This document shows positions 48,185 to 56,954 of a DNA stretch of 64,000 bases, in pieces. The notes beneath the pieces are model-generated. The model did no database searches and was not told the origin of the DNA. It saw only the letters and a list, made by a program, of their open reading frames with translations. Position 1 is the stretch's first letter; the number at the start of each line of letters is the position of its first letter. Origin of the DNA: Novosphingobium sp. RL4 (GTDB lineage Bacteria > Pseudomonadota > Alphaproteobacteria > Sphingomonadales > Sphingomonadaceae). Both the position numbers and the translations under genes were made by a program. The stretch is from the NCBI RefSeq assembly GCF_035658495.1, contig NZ_CP141944.1, positions 3,394,501-3,458,500 of the forward strand. Reading direction: 5' to 3'.

Positions 48185-50281
48185 GTGTCCCTGAATGAAA
48201 TCCTCAATTCCGCCATGTCCGGTCTTGCGGCCTCTCAGGCGGGGATGCGCTCGGTTTCGAACAACGTCGCCAACGTCGGCACGGCCGGTTATGCCCGCGA
48301 GGCGGTTTCGCTCAGCACCGGCGTGGCCGGCGGCCGTGTCAGCGGCGTCATCATCGGCGAGCCTTCGCGCGTGGCGGACAAGTTCCTGGAGAACGCGGTC
48401 TACCAGCGCGCGGGCAATGCCGGTCGCACCGAAGCGGTGTCCGGCTATCTCGACCGCCTGCAGGCGCTGCTCGGCTCCTCCGATTCCTCGTCCGGACTTT
48501 CCGCCCGCCTCAGCGCCATCACGTCCTCGGTGAACGAGATCGCCGGCCTCCAGGGCTCGGCGCAATCGGTCGCGCTGTTCACCGGCAATGTCGCCGACAC
48601 GATCGACACCCTCAACCAGTTGCAGGACGATGTCTCGAACCTGCGCGGCGATGTCGAGACCGAAGTCGGCTACACCGTCGACCGCGTGAACGTGCTGCTC
48701 CAGAGCATTCACGACCTCAACAACGAAGTCGCCAGCCTTCAGGGCCTGGGGCGCAGCACCGCGGGTCCGGCGGACCAGCGCATGTCGGCGCTGGAAGAAC
48801 TCAGCGGGCTGATGAACGTCACCGTGCGCGAGCAGTCGGACGGACGCGTCACCATCGATACCGCATCCGGCCAGGTGCTGCTCGACAAGCGGCTGCGCCA
48901 GCTCAGCTATCCGTCCGGCGCAGGCGCGTCGCAGGCGACTTACCCCGCGATCGACATCCGCTTCGCCTCCGACAACGGCACCATGGGCGCCTCCACCGGC
49001 GAAAAGATCGATTCCACCGCGATCGGCGGCAAGCTGGGCGGCCTCATCGACATGCGCGACCGCGCGCTTCCCAATTTCTCCGAACAGCTCGGACAGCTGT
49101 TCTCCGGCCTCGCCGAAACGCTGAACAAGGCCTCGAACGAAGGCACGACGATGCCGCCGCCGCAGACGCTGACCGGCGAGAAAAACGGCCTGATCGGCAG
49201 CGACCGGCTCGGCTTCACCGGCAAGGCGACCTTCGCGGTTGTCGCCAAGGACGGCACGCTCGTTTCCAAGACGACGATCGATTTCGACGCGCTCGGCCCC
49301 ACTGCCACCGTCGATGACGCGGTTGCCGCCATCAACGCCCAGCTTTCGCCCGATGCCACCGCCAGCTTCGTGAACGGCGTCCTTTCGTTCAGCGCCACAT
49401 CGAGCGCCAACGGCGTGGCGGTGGCGCAGGATGCCGACACCCCCAGCGACCGTGCGGGCGTGGGATTCTCCCAGTTCTTCGGGCTCAACAACCTGGTCCG
49501 CTCGGACAGCAGCGCACTGGCGCCTTCGGGCTTCACCGAAAGCGATCCCCACGGCTTCGGCACCGGCGAAACCGCGCAGATCGTGCTGCGCGACCCGACC
49601 GGCAAGATCCTCGCCAACTATACCATGACCGGATCGGTCGGCTCGACGTTCGGCGACCTCGTCACCGAACTCAATGCCAGCCCGCTCGCGGCATTCGGCA
49701 GCTTCGCGCTCGACGACAAGGGCCGCATGGCCTTCACGCCGACCGCCAGCGCTTCGGGCTCGACGATCTCGATCCCCTCGGATTCGACCAACCGCAACGG
49801 CACCGGCCTGTCCTTCTCGGCGCTGTCCGGGCTGACCGGCGCGGCCAGCGGCCTCAACAAGGCCGAAGTCAGCCCCGGCGTCCTGTCCGACACCACCAAG
49901 CTGCCGCTGGCGCGCCTGCAACTCGATGCGGCCGTTGGCGAAAAGGCGATCGGTTCGGGCGATATCCGCGGCGCCACCGCGTTCGTCGACGCGCTTTCCG
50001 GCCTTGTCGATTTCGGCAAGAACGGCACTGCGACGATCGACACTTTCGCCAATCGCCTGCTGGGCAGCGCGGGCTCCGAAGCCTCGCTGGCCAAGACCGC
50101 CGCAACCGATGCCTCCGCGCGCCTGAGCGACGCGCTCGACCGCCGCGACAGCTACTCCGGCGTCAACGTCGATGAGGAACTGGCGCAGATGGTCATCCTC
50201 CAGAACAGCTATTCTGCTGCGGCGCGCGTGATGACCACCGCCTCGGAAATGTACGATACCCTGATCGGTATGCTGAGATAA
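48185..50281 (+). CDS. flgK: FlgK, hook-filament junction protein
   Basis: First junction protein between hook and filament, 698 aa. N-terminal LNSAMSGLAASQAGMRSVSN and NNVANVGTAGYAREAV; C-terminal VDEELAQMVILQNSYSAAAR followed by VMTTASEMYDTLIGMLR. The start codon is GTG at 48185. A GC hairpin without T-run (about 48122-48145) lies between flgE and flgK. Confidence 0.96.
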   Translation: MSLNEILNSAMSGLAASQAGMRSVSNNVANVGTAGYAREAVSLSTGVAGGRVSGVIIGEPSRVADKFLENAVYQRAGNAGRTEAVSGYLDRLQALLGSSDSSSGLSARLSAITSSVNEIAGLQGSAQSVALFTGNVADTIDTLNQLQDDVSNLRGDVETEVGYTVDRVNVLLQSIHDLNNEVASLQGLGRSTAGPADQRMSALEELSGLMNVTVREQSDGRVTIDTASGQVLLDKRLRQLSYPSGAGASQATYPAIDIRFASDNGTMGASTGEKIDSTAIGGKLGGLIDMRDRALPNFSEQLGQLFSGLAETLNKASNEGTTMPPPQTLTGEKNGLIGSDRLGFTGKATFAVVAKDGTLVSKTTIDFDALGPTATVDDAVAAINAQLSPDATASFVNGVLSFSATSSANGVAVAQDADTPSDRAGVGFSQFFGLNNLVRSDSSALAPSGFTESDPHGFGTGETAQIVLRDPTGKILANYTMTGSVGSTFGDLVTELNASPLAAFGSFALDDKGRMAFTPTASASGSTISIPSDSTNRNGTGLSFSALSGLTGAASGLNKAEVSPGVLSDTTKLPLARLQLDAAVGEKAIGSGDIRGATAFVDALSGLVDFGKNGTATIDTFANRLLGSAGSEASLAKTAATDASARLSDALDRRDSYSGVNVDEELAQMVILQNSYSAAARVMTTASEMYDTLIGMLR

Positions 50282-50291
50282 GGACCTCCAG

Positions 50292-51200
50292 ATGACCCGC
50301 GTTGCGACCATCCCCCTGCAGAGAACGCTTTCGGGCGCGATCCAGCGCTCGCAGGCGAGCCTTGCAAACAGCCAGCTCCAGCTCGCATCGACCAAGAAGG
50401 CCACCGACTACGCCGGCCTCGGCCTCGACGCGGTGCGCACGCTCTCGGCGCGCTCGATGCTGGCGCAGCAACAGTCCTACAAGAACATCTCCAGCCGCGT
50501 GACCACCACGCTGCAGATGTACGATGCCAACCTCAACCAGATCGACAGCTCGCTTTCCGACCTTCAGGAACAGCTGATGACGGCGATCGGCACCGGCGAT
50601 TCCCCCGGCATCCAGTCGATGATCGAAGGCGCCTTCAACGACGTGCGCACCGCGCTCAACGCCAAGGAGGCAGGCGTGCCCCTGTTCGCCGGGTCGCAGA
50701 CCTCGGACGAGCCCTTCGCGCCCAAGACGCTGAACGACACCATCGGCCTCGACGCGGCCGACGCCTTCACCAACGACCAGGTCCGCCAGTCCAGCCGCAT
50801 GGGTGACGGCGTGGACGTGGAATACGGCATCGTCGCCAGCGACGTAGGCACCGGCCTGATCCCCGCCTTCCGCACGCTCGCCGAAGCAGGGCCTTATGGC
50901 GACAAGCTCACCGATGCGCAGAAAGTGGCGATCCAGCAGGCGATCGACCAGCTCGACACCGGGCTTGTCAGCGTGCGCGCGGTGAATGCCGAGAACGGCC
51001 GCAAGCAGAACCAGGTGGAAACCCTCAACGACCGCGCCGTCGACCGCGCCAACCTCCTGACCGAAGTGATCGGCTCGGTGGAAGACGCCGACCTCGGCCA
51101 GGTGGCGATCGACATCACCCAGCGCCAGACGATCCTGGAAGCGAGCTACTCGGTCTTCGCGCAGCTCTCCAGCATGTCCCTGGCGAAATTCCTGACCTGA
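50292..51200 (+). CDS. flgL: FlgL, hook-filament junction protein
   Basis: Second junction protein, 302 aa, flagellin-like. N-terminal LQRTLSGAIQRSQASLANSQ, C-terminal DLGQVAIDITQRQTILEASY followed by SVFAQLSSMSLAKFL. AAGGA lies 7 nt before the ATG. The next step, filament capping by FliD, has no recognisable gene here. Confidence 0.95.
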   Translation: MTRVATIPLQRTLSGAIQRSQASLANSQLQLASTKKATDYAGLGLDAVRTLSARSMLAQQQSYKNISSRVTTTLQMYDANLNQIDSSLSDLQEQLMTAIGTGDSPGIQSMIEGAFNDVRTALNAKEAGVPLFAGSQTSDEPFAPKTLNDTIGLDAADAFTNDQVRQSSRMGDGVDVEYGIVASDVGTGLIPAFRTLAEAGPYGDKLTDAQKVAIQQAIDQLDTGLVSVRAVNAENGRKQNQVETLNDRAVDRANLLTEVIGSVEDADLGQVAIDITQRQTILEASYSVFAQLSSMSLAKFLT

Positions 51201-51221
51201 TCGGGCAGGAACGCGGACAGC

Positions 51222-51259
51222 AAAAAGGGCGCCGGGATTTCGATCCCGGCGCCCTTTTT
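51222..51259. terminator. Strong terminator after flgL
   Basis: A perfect 17-bp stem (51222-51238 with 51243-51259), closed by a TTCG tetraloop and flanked by A5/T5, active on both strands. Confidence 0.9.
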
Positions 51260-51308
51260 CGTTTGCCCGTCCTGCGCGATCAACGTCACGCGGAAAGACC
51301 GGCGCGCC

Positions 51309-53129
51309 CTATCCCTTGGTCGCGCTTCCCGGCGCGCGTTCGAGCAGGTCGGCGAACTCGCCTGCCGGACTGGCCGAAGGCATGGCGGCCATGGCCCGCG
51401 CGAGGTTCGGCCCGGTTGCCTCCTCCGGGCGCCCTGTCAGCATCTCGAAGACCGGCGCGGCGGGCAGGCCCCGGAACGCCGCCGCATAGCGTGCATGAAG
51501 CCCGGCAAGCCCTTCCTCGCGGCCGAGCATGGCCAGCGAGATCGCATGACGCAGCACCACCGCCTGGCCCACTGTGTCCAGCGCCCGGCCGCTTGGCAGG
51601 GAGCCCGCCGAAGCCTCGGCATAACGGGCCCAGTCCCGCTGCTTCCAGAGGATCTCGGCACGCAGGGTATCGGCGGAAGGCACGTCCTGAAGCACCGCCA
51701 TGGCCTCGTCGATGCGGCCGATCTGGCTGAGCGCCGCAGCCTCCACGCGCTTGCGGGCGGCGATCATGGCATCCGGCAGCGAAGGATCCTCGGACTTGCG
51801 CAGGGTATCGAGCGCACGGTCGGGCCGTCCGGCAAGGATGAACAGCGTCGCCACGCGGGCCGAGAGCGGGCCGCGCGCCAGATCGCCGGCACGGACGAAG
51901 AGCTGGTAGGACAGCAGGTCCGCCGCGCGCTCGTAAAGCCCTGCCTGCTGGAGCCGCTCGGCCAGGTGGCTGGCCATGAGGTCGCCCTCGGCCCCGCCCG
52001 GCGCGATGTCGCGATAGTCCCAGTAAAGCCCGGCCGCCTTGTCGAGCGGGAGCTTGCGCGCAGGGTCCAGCGCGGTCGCCAGCTTGGCGCGCAGGCCGGG
52101 AAGGAAGTCCGCGCCCTGCTGCCCTGCATCATGATAGCGGAACAGGGCCGAACCCGCCGCCAGCGCCCCGGTAAGGTCTCCGCGCGCATCGTAGAGCTTG
52201 TAGGTGAGCCGCAGCGCCCGCTCCTCGATGGCATCGCCGCGCCAGGCGTAGCGGATCGCATCGAGCCGCTTGAGCGCCGCCTCGGGGCCGACGGTGTGGT
52301 GCGCCACTTCGGCTTCCACCTCGCTCAGCCGCGCATCCATGCGCTGCTCCATCGTGCCCGATTTCTCGACACGGGCGAAGCGCAGCCGCGCCTCGTCGGC
52401 ATGGCCCTGCGCCAGTTCGGCACGGCCACGGTAGAGGTTCGCCGCCGGATCGCGATCCGGCAGCGGGGCGAGCCACTGCATCGCCTTGGCCGGTGCCCCG
52501 CCCTCGACAGCGGCACGGGCGGCGGCAAGCACGAAAGCCTTGGGCCGGGGCGTGGTCAGCGCGCCCCGCGCGCAGTCGAGCTGCCCCAGCGCCTGATCGG
52601 CCAGCGCGCTCTGCGCCAGCGCCCTCAGGCGCCAGGCGCAGGCTTCGGGATTGGTGCCGAGCCCCGCCGCGCCGAGCGAGGCGAGCGCATCGGGATAACG
52701 GCCGAGCAGGGTCAGCGCCGCCCCTTGCGCCAGCCGGTAGGTATCGACCATCTCCAGGTCGGGATCGTCCTGCCGCATGACTTCCAGCACGCCGAACGCC
52801 TCTGCCCCGCGCTCCTGCCCGATCAGGCTTCGGGCATAGTTCCAGCGCGCCTGCTGCCGCTCGGGCTGCGGCGCGCGGGAGAGGCGCATCCACGCATCGT
52901 CTTGCGAAATCCTGCCCCAGGCGGCGGGACCGACGATGGCGGGCTGCTGCGCGAGGTCGGCGGCGAAGCCCGGCAGACGCGGCGGGCGCGGCAGTGCCGG
53001 CCGCGCGGGCTCGGGCACGCGCATGGGTGCGGCCGTGGCGCTGGTAACGGGCGCGTTCACGGTGGGCGCGGCCACGAGCGCCGCGCCCGGGATGAGCGCG
53101 GCAGACGCCAGCAGGCGAGTAAGAATCAC
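51309..53129 (-). CDS. Secreted TPR-rich protein of unknown function
   Basis: 606 aa. A signal-like N-terminus (LLASAALIPGAALVAAP) is followed by a Pro-rich segment and then helical TPR-like repeats through most of the protein (GAALTLLGRYPDALASLGAA, AMQWLAPLPDRDPAANLYRG, RVATLFILAGRPDRALDTLR). The start is probably GTG at 53129, overlapping the stop of the small membrane gene as GTGA with GGAG 7-8 nt upstream. Its place between flgL and the fliLM genes suggests a periplasmic scaffold for the motor, but no characterised family is recognised. Confidence 0.7.
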   Translation of the reverse strand: MILTRLLASAALIPGAALVAAPTVNAPVTSATAAPMRVPEPARPALPRPPRLPGFAADLAQQPAIVGPAAWGRISQDDAWMRLSRAPQPERQQARWNYARSLIGQERGAEAFGVLEVMRQDDPDLEMVDTYRLAQGAALTLLGRYPDALASLGAAGLGTNPEACAWRLRALAQSALADQALGQLDCARGALTTPRPKAFVLAAARAAVEGGAPAKAMQWLAPLPDRDPAANLYRGRAELAQGHADEARLRFARVEKSGTMEQRMDARLSEVEAEVAHHTVGPEAALKRLDAIRYAWRGDAIEERALRLTYKLYDARGDLTGALAAGSALFRYHDAGQQGADFLPGLRAKLATALDPARKLPLDKAAGLYWDYRDIAPGGAEGDLMASHLAERLQQAGLYERAADLLSYQLFVRAGDLARGPLSARVATLFILAGRPDRALDTLRKSEDPSLPDAMIAARKRVEAAALSQIGRIDEAMAVLQDVPSADTLRAEILWKQRDWARYAEASAGSLPSGRALDTVGQAVVLRHAISLAMLGREEGLAGLHARYAAAFRGLPAAPVFEMLTGRPEEATGPNLARAMAAMPSASPAGEFADLLERAPGSATKG

Positions 53130-53401
53130 ATCAAGGCTCCGGGAAACATGACCGACATCGTGAACAGGGCCCCGCCCAGCAGGCAGCCGAGCAGGAACAG
53201 CAGGGCCGCGCCGGCCGCCCAGAGCAGCCCGCCGCCCTCGCGCGGCCTGGCCGCCGTGCCGCTGTCTACTCCGGCAAGCTGGACATTGTCCGTCCGACGG
53301 CGCGCAGGCGAGGCGCCCGGCGCGTTCGCAGCCGCAGGATTGCGCTCCGGAACGCCGGAAGAGAACACCCTGACCTTGGCCGGACGCTGATCGCTGCTCA
53401 T
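53126..53401 (-). CDS. Small single-helix membrane protein
   Basis: 91 aa, not recognised. A hydrophilic N-terminal half (MSSDQRPAKVRVFSSGVPER) precedes a membrane segment at about 58-88 (LLWAAGAALLFLLGCLLGGA). It is coupled to the TPR gene by a 4-bp overlap and probably works with it. A CTATAAT box lies 29 nt upstream. Confidence 0.65.
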   Translation of the reverse strand: MSSDQRPAKVRVFSSGVPERNPAAANAPGASPARRRTDNVQLAGVDSGTAARPREGGGLLWAAGAALLFLLGCLLGGALFTMSVMFPGALM

Positions 53402-53425
53402 CTGGACCTGACTCCTGAGGTTTCA

Positions 53426-53440
53426 TCCTATTATAGAAGG
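53426..53440. promoter_or_regulatory. Shared divergent promoter box
   Basis: TCCTATTATAGAAGG. The core CTATTATAG reads TATTAT on the plus strand and TATAAT on the minus strand, so it can serve as -10 for both the gene at 53491 (+) and the pair starting at 53401 (-). Confidence 0.45.
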
Positions 53441-53490
53441 ACAAACCGCAAGGCGGTCCGCGCGCGCCGGACCCGATCTGGAGTTGCCGA

Positions 53491-53922
53491 ATGCCCCGTC
53501 CCGCCTCCTGCCGCAGTGCAACGACCCTCGCGGCACTGCTTGCGGTGACGCTCGGCCTTGCCGCCTCCGCTCATGCAGAGGACAAGAAGGCCGATCCTCT
53601 CCCCCCACCGGACCCCTCGTTTCTTCCGATGGACGACATCGACGCCCCGATCATCGACAGCGGCCGCATCGACGGCGTGCTGCACGTCTCGATCGTGGTG
53701 AAGACCAAATCGGCGGAAAGCGCCGCCGAACTGGCGAAGCGAATGCCGGAACTGCGTGCGGCCTCGCTGGCGGCGGCGATCGAATTCGCGCGGCTCCATG
53801 CCTCGCCGTTCACGCCCGTCAACGTCGCGCGGCTCTCGGCGATGATGTCCCCCCCGATCAAGCGGCTCGACGCGGGGATCGAGAAGGTCCTGATCGTGAA
53901 GGTTTCAGCCACCGAATCCTGA
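53491..53922 (+). CDS. Secreted FliL-like small protein
   Basis: 143 aa. Signal peptide ends near residue 29 (AVTLGLAASAHAED). The remainder (DSGRIDGVLHVSIVVKTKSA, AKRMPELRAASLAAAIEFAR, IEKVLIVKV) resembles the periplasmic part of FliL-type proteins in strand-helix-strand order. This is a weak, pattern-based assignment. It stands alone on the plus strand and converges on motE. Confidence 0.55.
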   Translation: MPRPASCRSATTLAALLAVTLGLAASAHAEDKKADPLPPPDPSFLPMDDIDAPIIDSGRIDGVLHVSIVVKTKSAESAAELAKRMPELRAASLAAAIEFARLHASPFTPVNVARLSAMMSPPIKRLDAGIEKVLIVKVSATES

Positions 53923-53956
53923 AGCCCGCCCCCGGCCGCACCGCCTGACCCACAAA

Positions 53957-53999
53957 CGAAAGCCCCCGCCCGGTCAGACCGGACGGGGGCTTTCGTGTT
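53957..53999. terminator. Bidirectional terminator between the 53491 gene and motE
   Basis: CGAAAGCCCCCG (53957-53968) pairs with CGGGGGCTTTCG (53984-53995), with an inner CCGGTC/GACCGG stem. Confidence 0.8.
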
Positions 54000-54032
54000 T
54001 CGGAGCGGCTTTCGAAAAAGGGAGGAGCCGTC

Positions 54033-54683
54033 CTACTGTGCGGCTGGTCCCGCCCCTTGCGGCTTCCCGCCCGAAGCAAGCGCCTGCGGACGCGGCTTTC
54101 CGCGCATCGGCGCGGCGGCGGCGGCCGGTGCCTTGATGACCTTGCGCCCCGCCATCGCCATGGAAAGCTCCACGGCCGCGCTGGGGGTCATGTAAGCCAT
54201 GATCTGCGCGGTGGCGCGTTCGCGCATGCGCTTTGCCACCTGCGTCTGGACCTCGATGTCCAGCTTCTCGAGGATCGGCGCGGCGCGCTGGGGCTTCATC
54301 GTCTGGTAGATGCGCGCCAGATTGTCGTAAGGCACATCGGGCTCGGCCGCGCCGTTACGCCCGGCGGGTTGCTGCCCGGCCTGCGCGGCCTGGTTCTGCT
54401 GCATCTGGCCGGCAAGGCGCGTCTCGCCCGCCTTGACCGCCTGCTCCCGCATTTCGAGCTTGCGGCGTTCGGCCGCCAGCACGCGGTCGCGCTGCGAGGT
54501 CGCGTCCTGAAGCGAGGCGCCGAGACGCCCGGAATCGCCCTTCCCCGCATCGGCCGGCGGCGCGGCAAGGGCGATGGCATTGGCCACCGCCGCCGCCCCG
54601 GCGACCGCGAAGATCAGCCGCGATGGCTGGGTGAGCGAGCGAAGAGGCGACAGCGCGCCTCCAAGCCGGGCGGAAAGCGTCAT
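54033..54683 (-). CDS. motE: MotE-family flagellar protein
   Basis: 216 aa; MotE is known from rhizobia as a chaperone-like motility protein with an MgtE-N-like domain. Membrane helix near 22-42, coiled coil at about 55-95 (RDRVLAAERRKLEMREQAVK), then the MgtE-N-like domain (NLARIYQTMKPQRAAPILEK, RERATAQIMAYMTPSAAVEL). The C-terminus is Ala/Pro/Gly-rich. It overlaps the preceding gene by 4 bp. Confidence 0.75.
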   Translation of the reverse strand: MTLSARLGGALSPLRSLTQPSRLIFAVAGAAAVANAIALAAPPADAGKGDSGRLGASLQDATSQRDRVLAAERRKLEMREQAVKAGETRLAGQMQQNQAAQAGQQPAGRNGAAEPDVPYDNLARIYQTMKPQRAAPILEKLDIEVQTQVAKRMRERATAQIMAYMTPSAAVELSMAMAGRKVIKAPAAAAAPMRGKPRPQALASGGKPQGAGPAAQ

Positions 54684-55291
54684 GCAACCGCGCTTTCACG
54701 CGAAGCGCGCGCCGTGGCGATGTCGCGGACCACGCCGGTGGTGTCGCCGCGAACCGCATCGTTGGCGGCCGCTGCGACCTTGCGGCGCGAACGCGTGCGG
54801 GCCGGAGCGGGCGCCGCGATCTTCTCGGCCTCGAGGATGCCGGCAACGACCTTCTCGGCATCGGTCTTGACGGTGCGACCGGCGGCCTTGGCGCGGCTGG
54901 CCGGCTTGGCGGCGGTCTTGGCGGCCGTGCGCGGCTTGGCGGGCGCACGCTTCTTCGGCGCCTTTTCCTCGACCCTGGGGGTCTGCGCGGCGGCATCCAT
55001 GATACGGTCGGCCACGGCATTGCCGATACCCACCATCAGCGAGAGTTCGTCGCGAATTTCCTCGGCGGCGGCGATGGCGCTGGCCTGGGCCTTGCCGTCG
55101 GTCGCCAGCACGCGCTTGAGATCGCCCAGCACGATGCGGGCCTGGTTGGTCGCACGGTCGATCTGGGTCACGCTGTCGGCAAGCTGGGTATCGCGCATGA
55201 TCCGCAGGCGGCGGCTCATGCGGGCGCTCTGCACCAGCACGGAGACGCAGAGCAGGATCAGCGCGACGTTGATCACGGTGGTGAAGGTCAT
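54680..55291 (-). CDS. PflI-like membrane protein behind fliM
   Basis: 203 aa. Membrane anchor at residues 5-22 (VINVALILLCVSVLVQSA), a helical cytoplasmic part (RRLRIMRDTQLADSVTQIDR), then a long Lys/Ala/Pro-rich tail. The gene order fliL-fliM-this gene matches Caulobacter, where the gene after fliM is pflI, needed to place the flagellum at the pole. The tail resembles its proline-rich character only loosely, so the name is by position. It overlaps fliM by 4 bp. Confidence 0.65.
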   Translation of the reverse strand: MTFTTVINVALILLCVSVLVQSARMSRRLRIMRDTQLADSVTQIDRATNQARIVLGDLKRVLATDGKAQASAIAAAEEIRDELSLMVGIGNAVADRIMDAAAQTPRVEEKAPKKRAPAKPRTAAKTAAKPASRAKAAGRTVKTDAEKVVAGILEAEKIAAPAPARTRSRRKVAAAANDAVRGDTTGVVRDIATARASRESAVA

Positions 55292-56307
55292 TTCGGATAC
55301 CCCTTGGAAATGTCGGTGGCCATGCGGATGGCGATATTGCTCGAACGCTGGCCGATGTGAGCGCGGCCCAGCGGCACGCCGCCGCAATGGACCTGGAGCG
55401 CGTCGTTCGGGCTGTGGCTGAGGGCGATCGTCTGCCCCACCTTGAGGTTCATCACGTCGCGCAGGCTCATCAGCTTTTCGCCCAGCACGACATCGACGGT
55501 GACTTCGGTATTATAGAGCTCGCTGGCCATATGCGTGGCCCACATGCGATCGCGGCCGAGTTTTTCGCCCATGAAGCGCTGGAGCAGCTTGTTGCGGACC
55601 GGCTCGATCGTGGCATAGGGCAGCAGGACCGAGAACTTGCCCCCGCGCCCTTCCATGTCGACACGGAAAGTGGCGACAGCGGCAATGTTGCTGGGTCCGG
55701 CGATGGCGGCGAAGCGCGGGCTCGATTCCATGCGCTCGACCACCATGTTCACCTGCTCGATCGCCTCGAACGCCTGCGACAGGTCGTCAAGCGCGAGCTG
55801 CACCATCTTCGAGACCAGCATGGTCTCGATGGTGGTGAAGGCGCGGCCTTCCACCCGCATCGGGCGCGTACCCTTGCGCCCGCCCAGCAGGGCATCGACG
55901 ACCGCGTAGATCAGGCCGGAATCGACCGTGACGACGCCGTAGTTCTCCCACTCCGTCACCTGGAACACGCCGAACATGGCGGGCAGCGGCACGTGGTTCA
56001 TGAACTCGCCGAAGCGGGTGGAGGTGATTTCCTCCAGGCTGACGTCGATCGCATCCGAGGTGAGGTTGCGCATGCTGGTGGCGAAAGCGCGCACCATGCG
56101 TTCGCAGACCACTTCCAGCATCGGCAGCCGTTCATGGCTGATGACGTTGGATTCGATCACCGCCTTCAGCCCGCTCTTGGGCTGGACCGGCGCGTCACCG
56201 TCGAACCCGAACAGGGCGTCGATGCCGGCCTGATCGAAAGTATCGTCGTTGATCGCGCCCATCTTGGGCGGATCGGGCAGGATGAAGTCGTCGAAATCGT
56301 CCATCAT
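55288..56307 (-). CDS. fliM: FliM, motor switch protein
   Basis: C-ring protein that receives CheY-P. 339 aa. The N-terminus has an acidic stretch (MMDDFDDFILPDPPKMGAIN) and FDQAGIDALFGFDG. The middle CheC-like domain (GLIYAVVDALLGGRKGTRP) and the C-terminal SpoA domain (VTVDVVLGEKLMSLRDVMNL) are complete. Overlaps fliL by 4 bp. Confidence 0.95.
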   Translation of the reverse strand: MMDDFDDFILPDPPKMGAINDDTFDQAGIDALFGFDGDAPVQPKSGLKAVIESNVISHERLPMLEVVCERMVRAFATSMRNLTSDAIDVSLEEITSTRFGEFMNHVPLPAMFGVFQVTEWENYGVVTVDSGLIYAVVDALLGGRKGTRPMRVEGRAFTTIETMLVSKMVQLALDDLSQAFEAIEQVNMVVERMESSPRFAAIAGPSNIAAVATFRVDMEGRGGKFSVLLPYATIEPVRNKLLQRFMGEKLGRDRMWATHMASELYNTEVTVDVVLGEKLMSLRDVMNLKVGQTIALSHSPNDALQVHCGGVPLGRAHIGQRSSNIAIRMATDISKGYPK

Positions 56308-56813
56308 TGCTGAACGAGGTCCTGGATCAGCACGTCCTTGACCATGCCGGCGCCAAGCGCCTGGGTCGAACGCGTCATCATCTCTTCCTTGATGCGGAAC
56401 ACCGCGGCGGAACCGTTGAGATCGTCAGGCCGCAGTTCGCGCAGGAACGGTTGCAGCGCATCGAGCACGACCGGCAGCTTTTCCTTGACCTTGTCGGCCT
56501 TGCCCTCGGCGGCGACGATGATGAAGCGCAGCTTGAGGAAGCGCGCCTGGCTGTCTCCGCCGCGCAGGTTCACGATCATCGGCGGCACTTCGATATAGGA
56601 TGAAGCACCGCCTTCACCCGCCGGCGCCTCTGCGGCGGCCTCATGTTCGGCGCCGTCGTCGCCGCCGCGCATGAACCACCAGGCCCCGCCGCCACCGGCC
56701 AGCAGGGCCAGGACCGCGGCTCCGCCGATCACCAGCATTTTCCGCCCGGGCTTCCTGGGCTCCGGCACATCGACCGGCGTCACGTCGATCACGTCGTCGC
56801 TGGACACTTTCAT
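56304..56813 (-). CDS. fliL: FliL, stator-associated protein
   Basis: Inner-membrane protein that surrounds the stator. 169 aa from ATG 56813 (a GTG at 56843 is possible). Membrane helix at about 27-47 (MLVIGGAAVLALLAGGGGAW), a linker, and the SPFH-like domain (SYIEVPPMIVNLRG, FLKLRFIIVAAEGKADKVKE, IKEEMMTRSTQALG). Confidence 0.93.
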   Translation of the reverse strand: MKVSSDDVIDVTPVDVPEPRKPGRKMLVIGGAAVLALLAGGGGAWWFMRGGDDGAEHEAAAEAPAGEGGASSYIEVPPMIVNLRGGDSQARFLKLRFIIVAAEGKADKVKEKLPVVLDALQPFLRELRPDDLNGSAAVFRIKEEMMTRSTQALGAGMVKDVLIQDLVQQ

Positions 56814-56884
56814 CCCCTTGGCTGTCGGGATGCGCCCCCTCACCGAAATGGTGTCCGCGCATCCGCTTTCGCGATTTCGCCTCT

Positions 56885-56915
56885 ATTATAGGAAAGCCGC
56901 GCGGCAAAATCTGCC
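56885..56915. promoter_or_regulatory. Divergent fliL / flgF promoter with inverted repeat
   Basis: Minus strand: TTTGCC (56908-56903), 9 nt, TCCTATAAT (56893-56885) for fliL. Its upstream element belongs to the inverted repeat GGCA-AAATC-TGCC (56903-56915). The core CTATTATAG gives a plus-strand TATTAT box about 65 nt before flgF. Confidence 0.55.
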
Positions 56916-56954
56916 TAGCGCCGAATATCGAGAACTTTTTCGCAAGGTGCTGGA

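Noticed and set aside
55509..55518. TATTATAGAG in fliM
   Set aside because: Inside a conserved coding region, without a gene start nearby on either strand.
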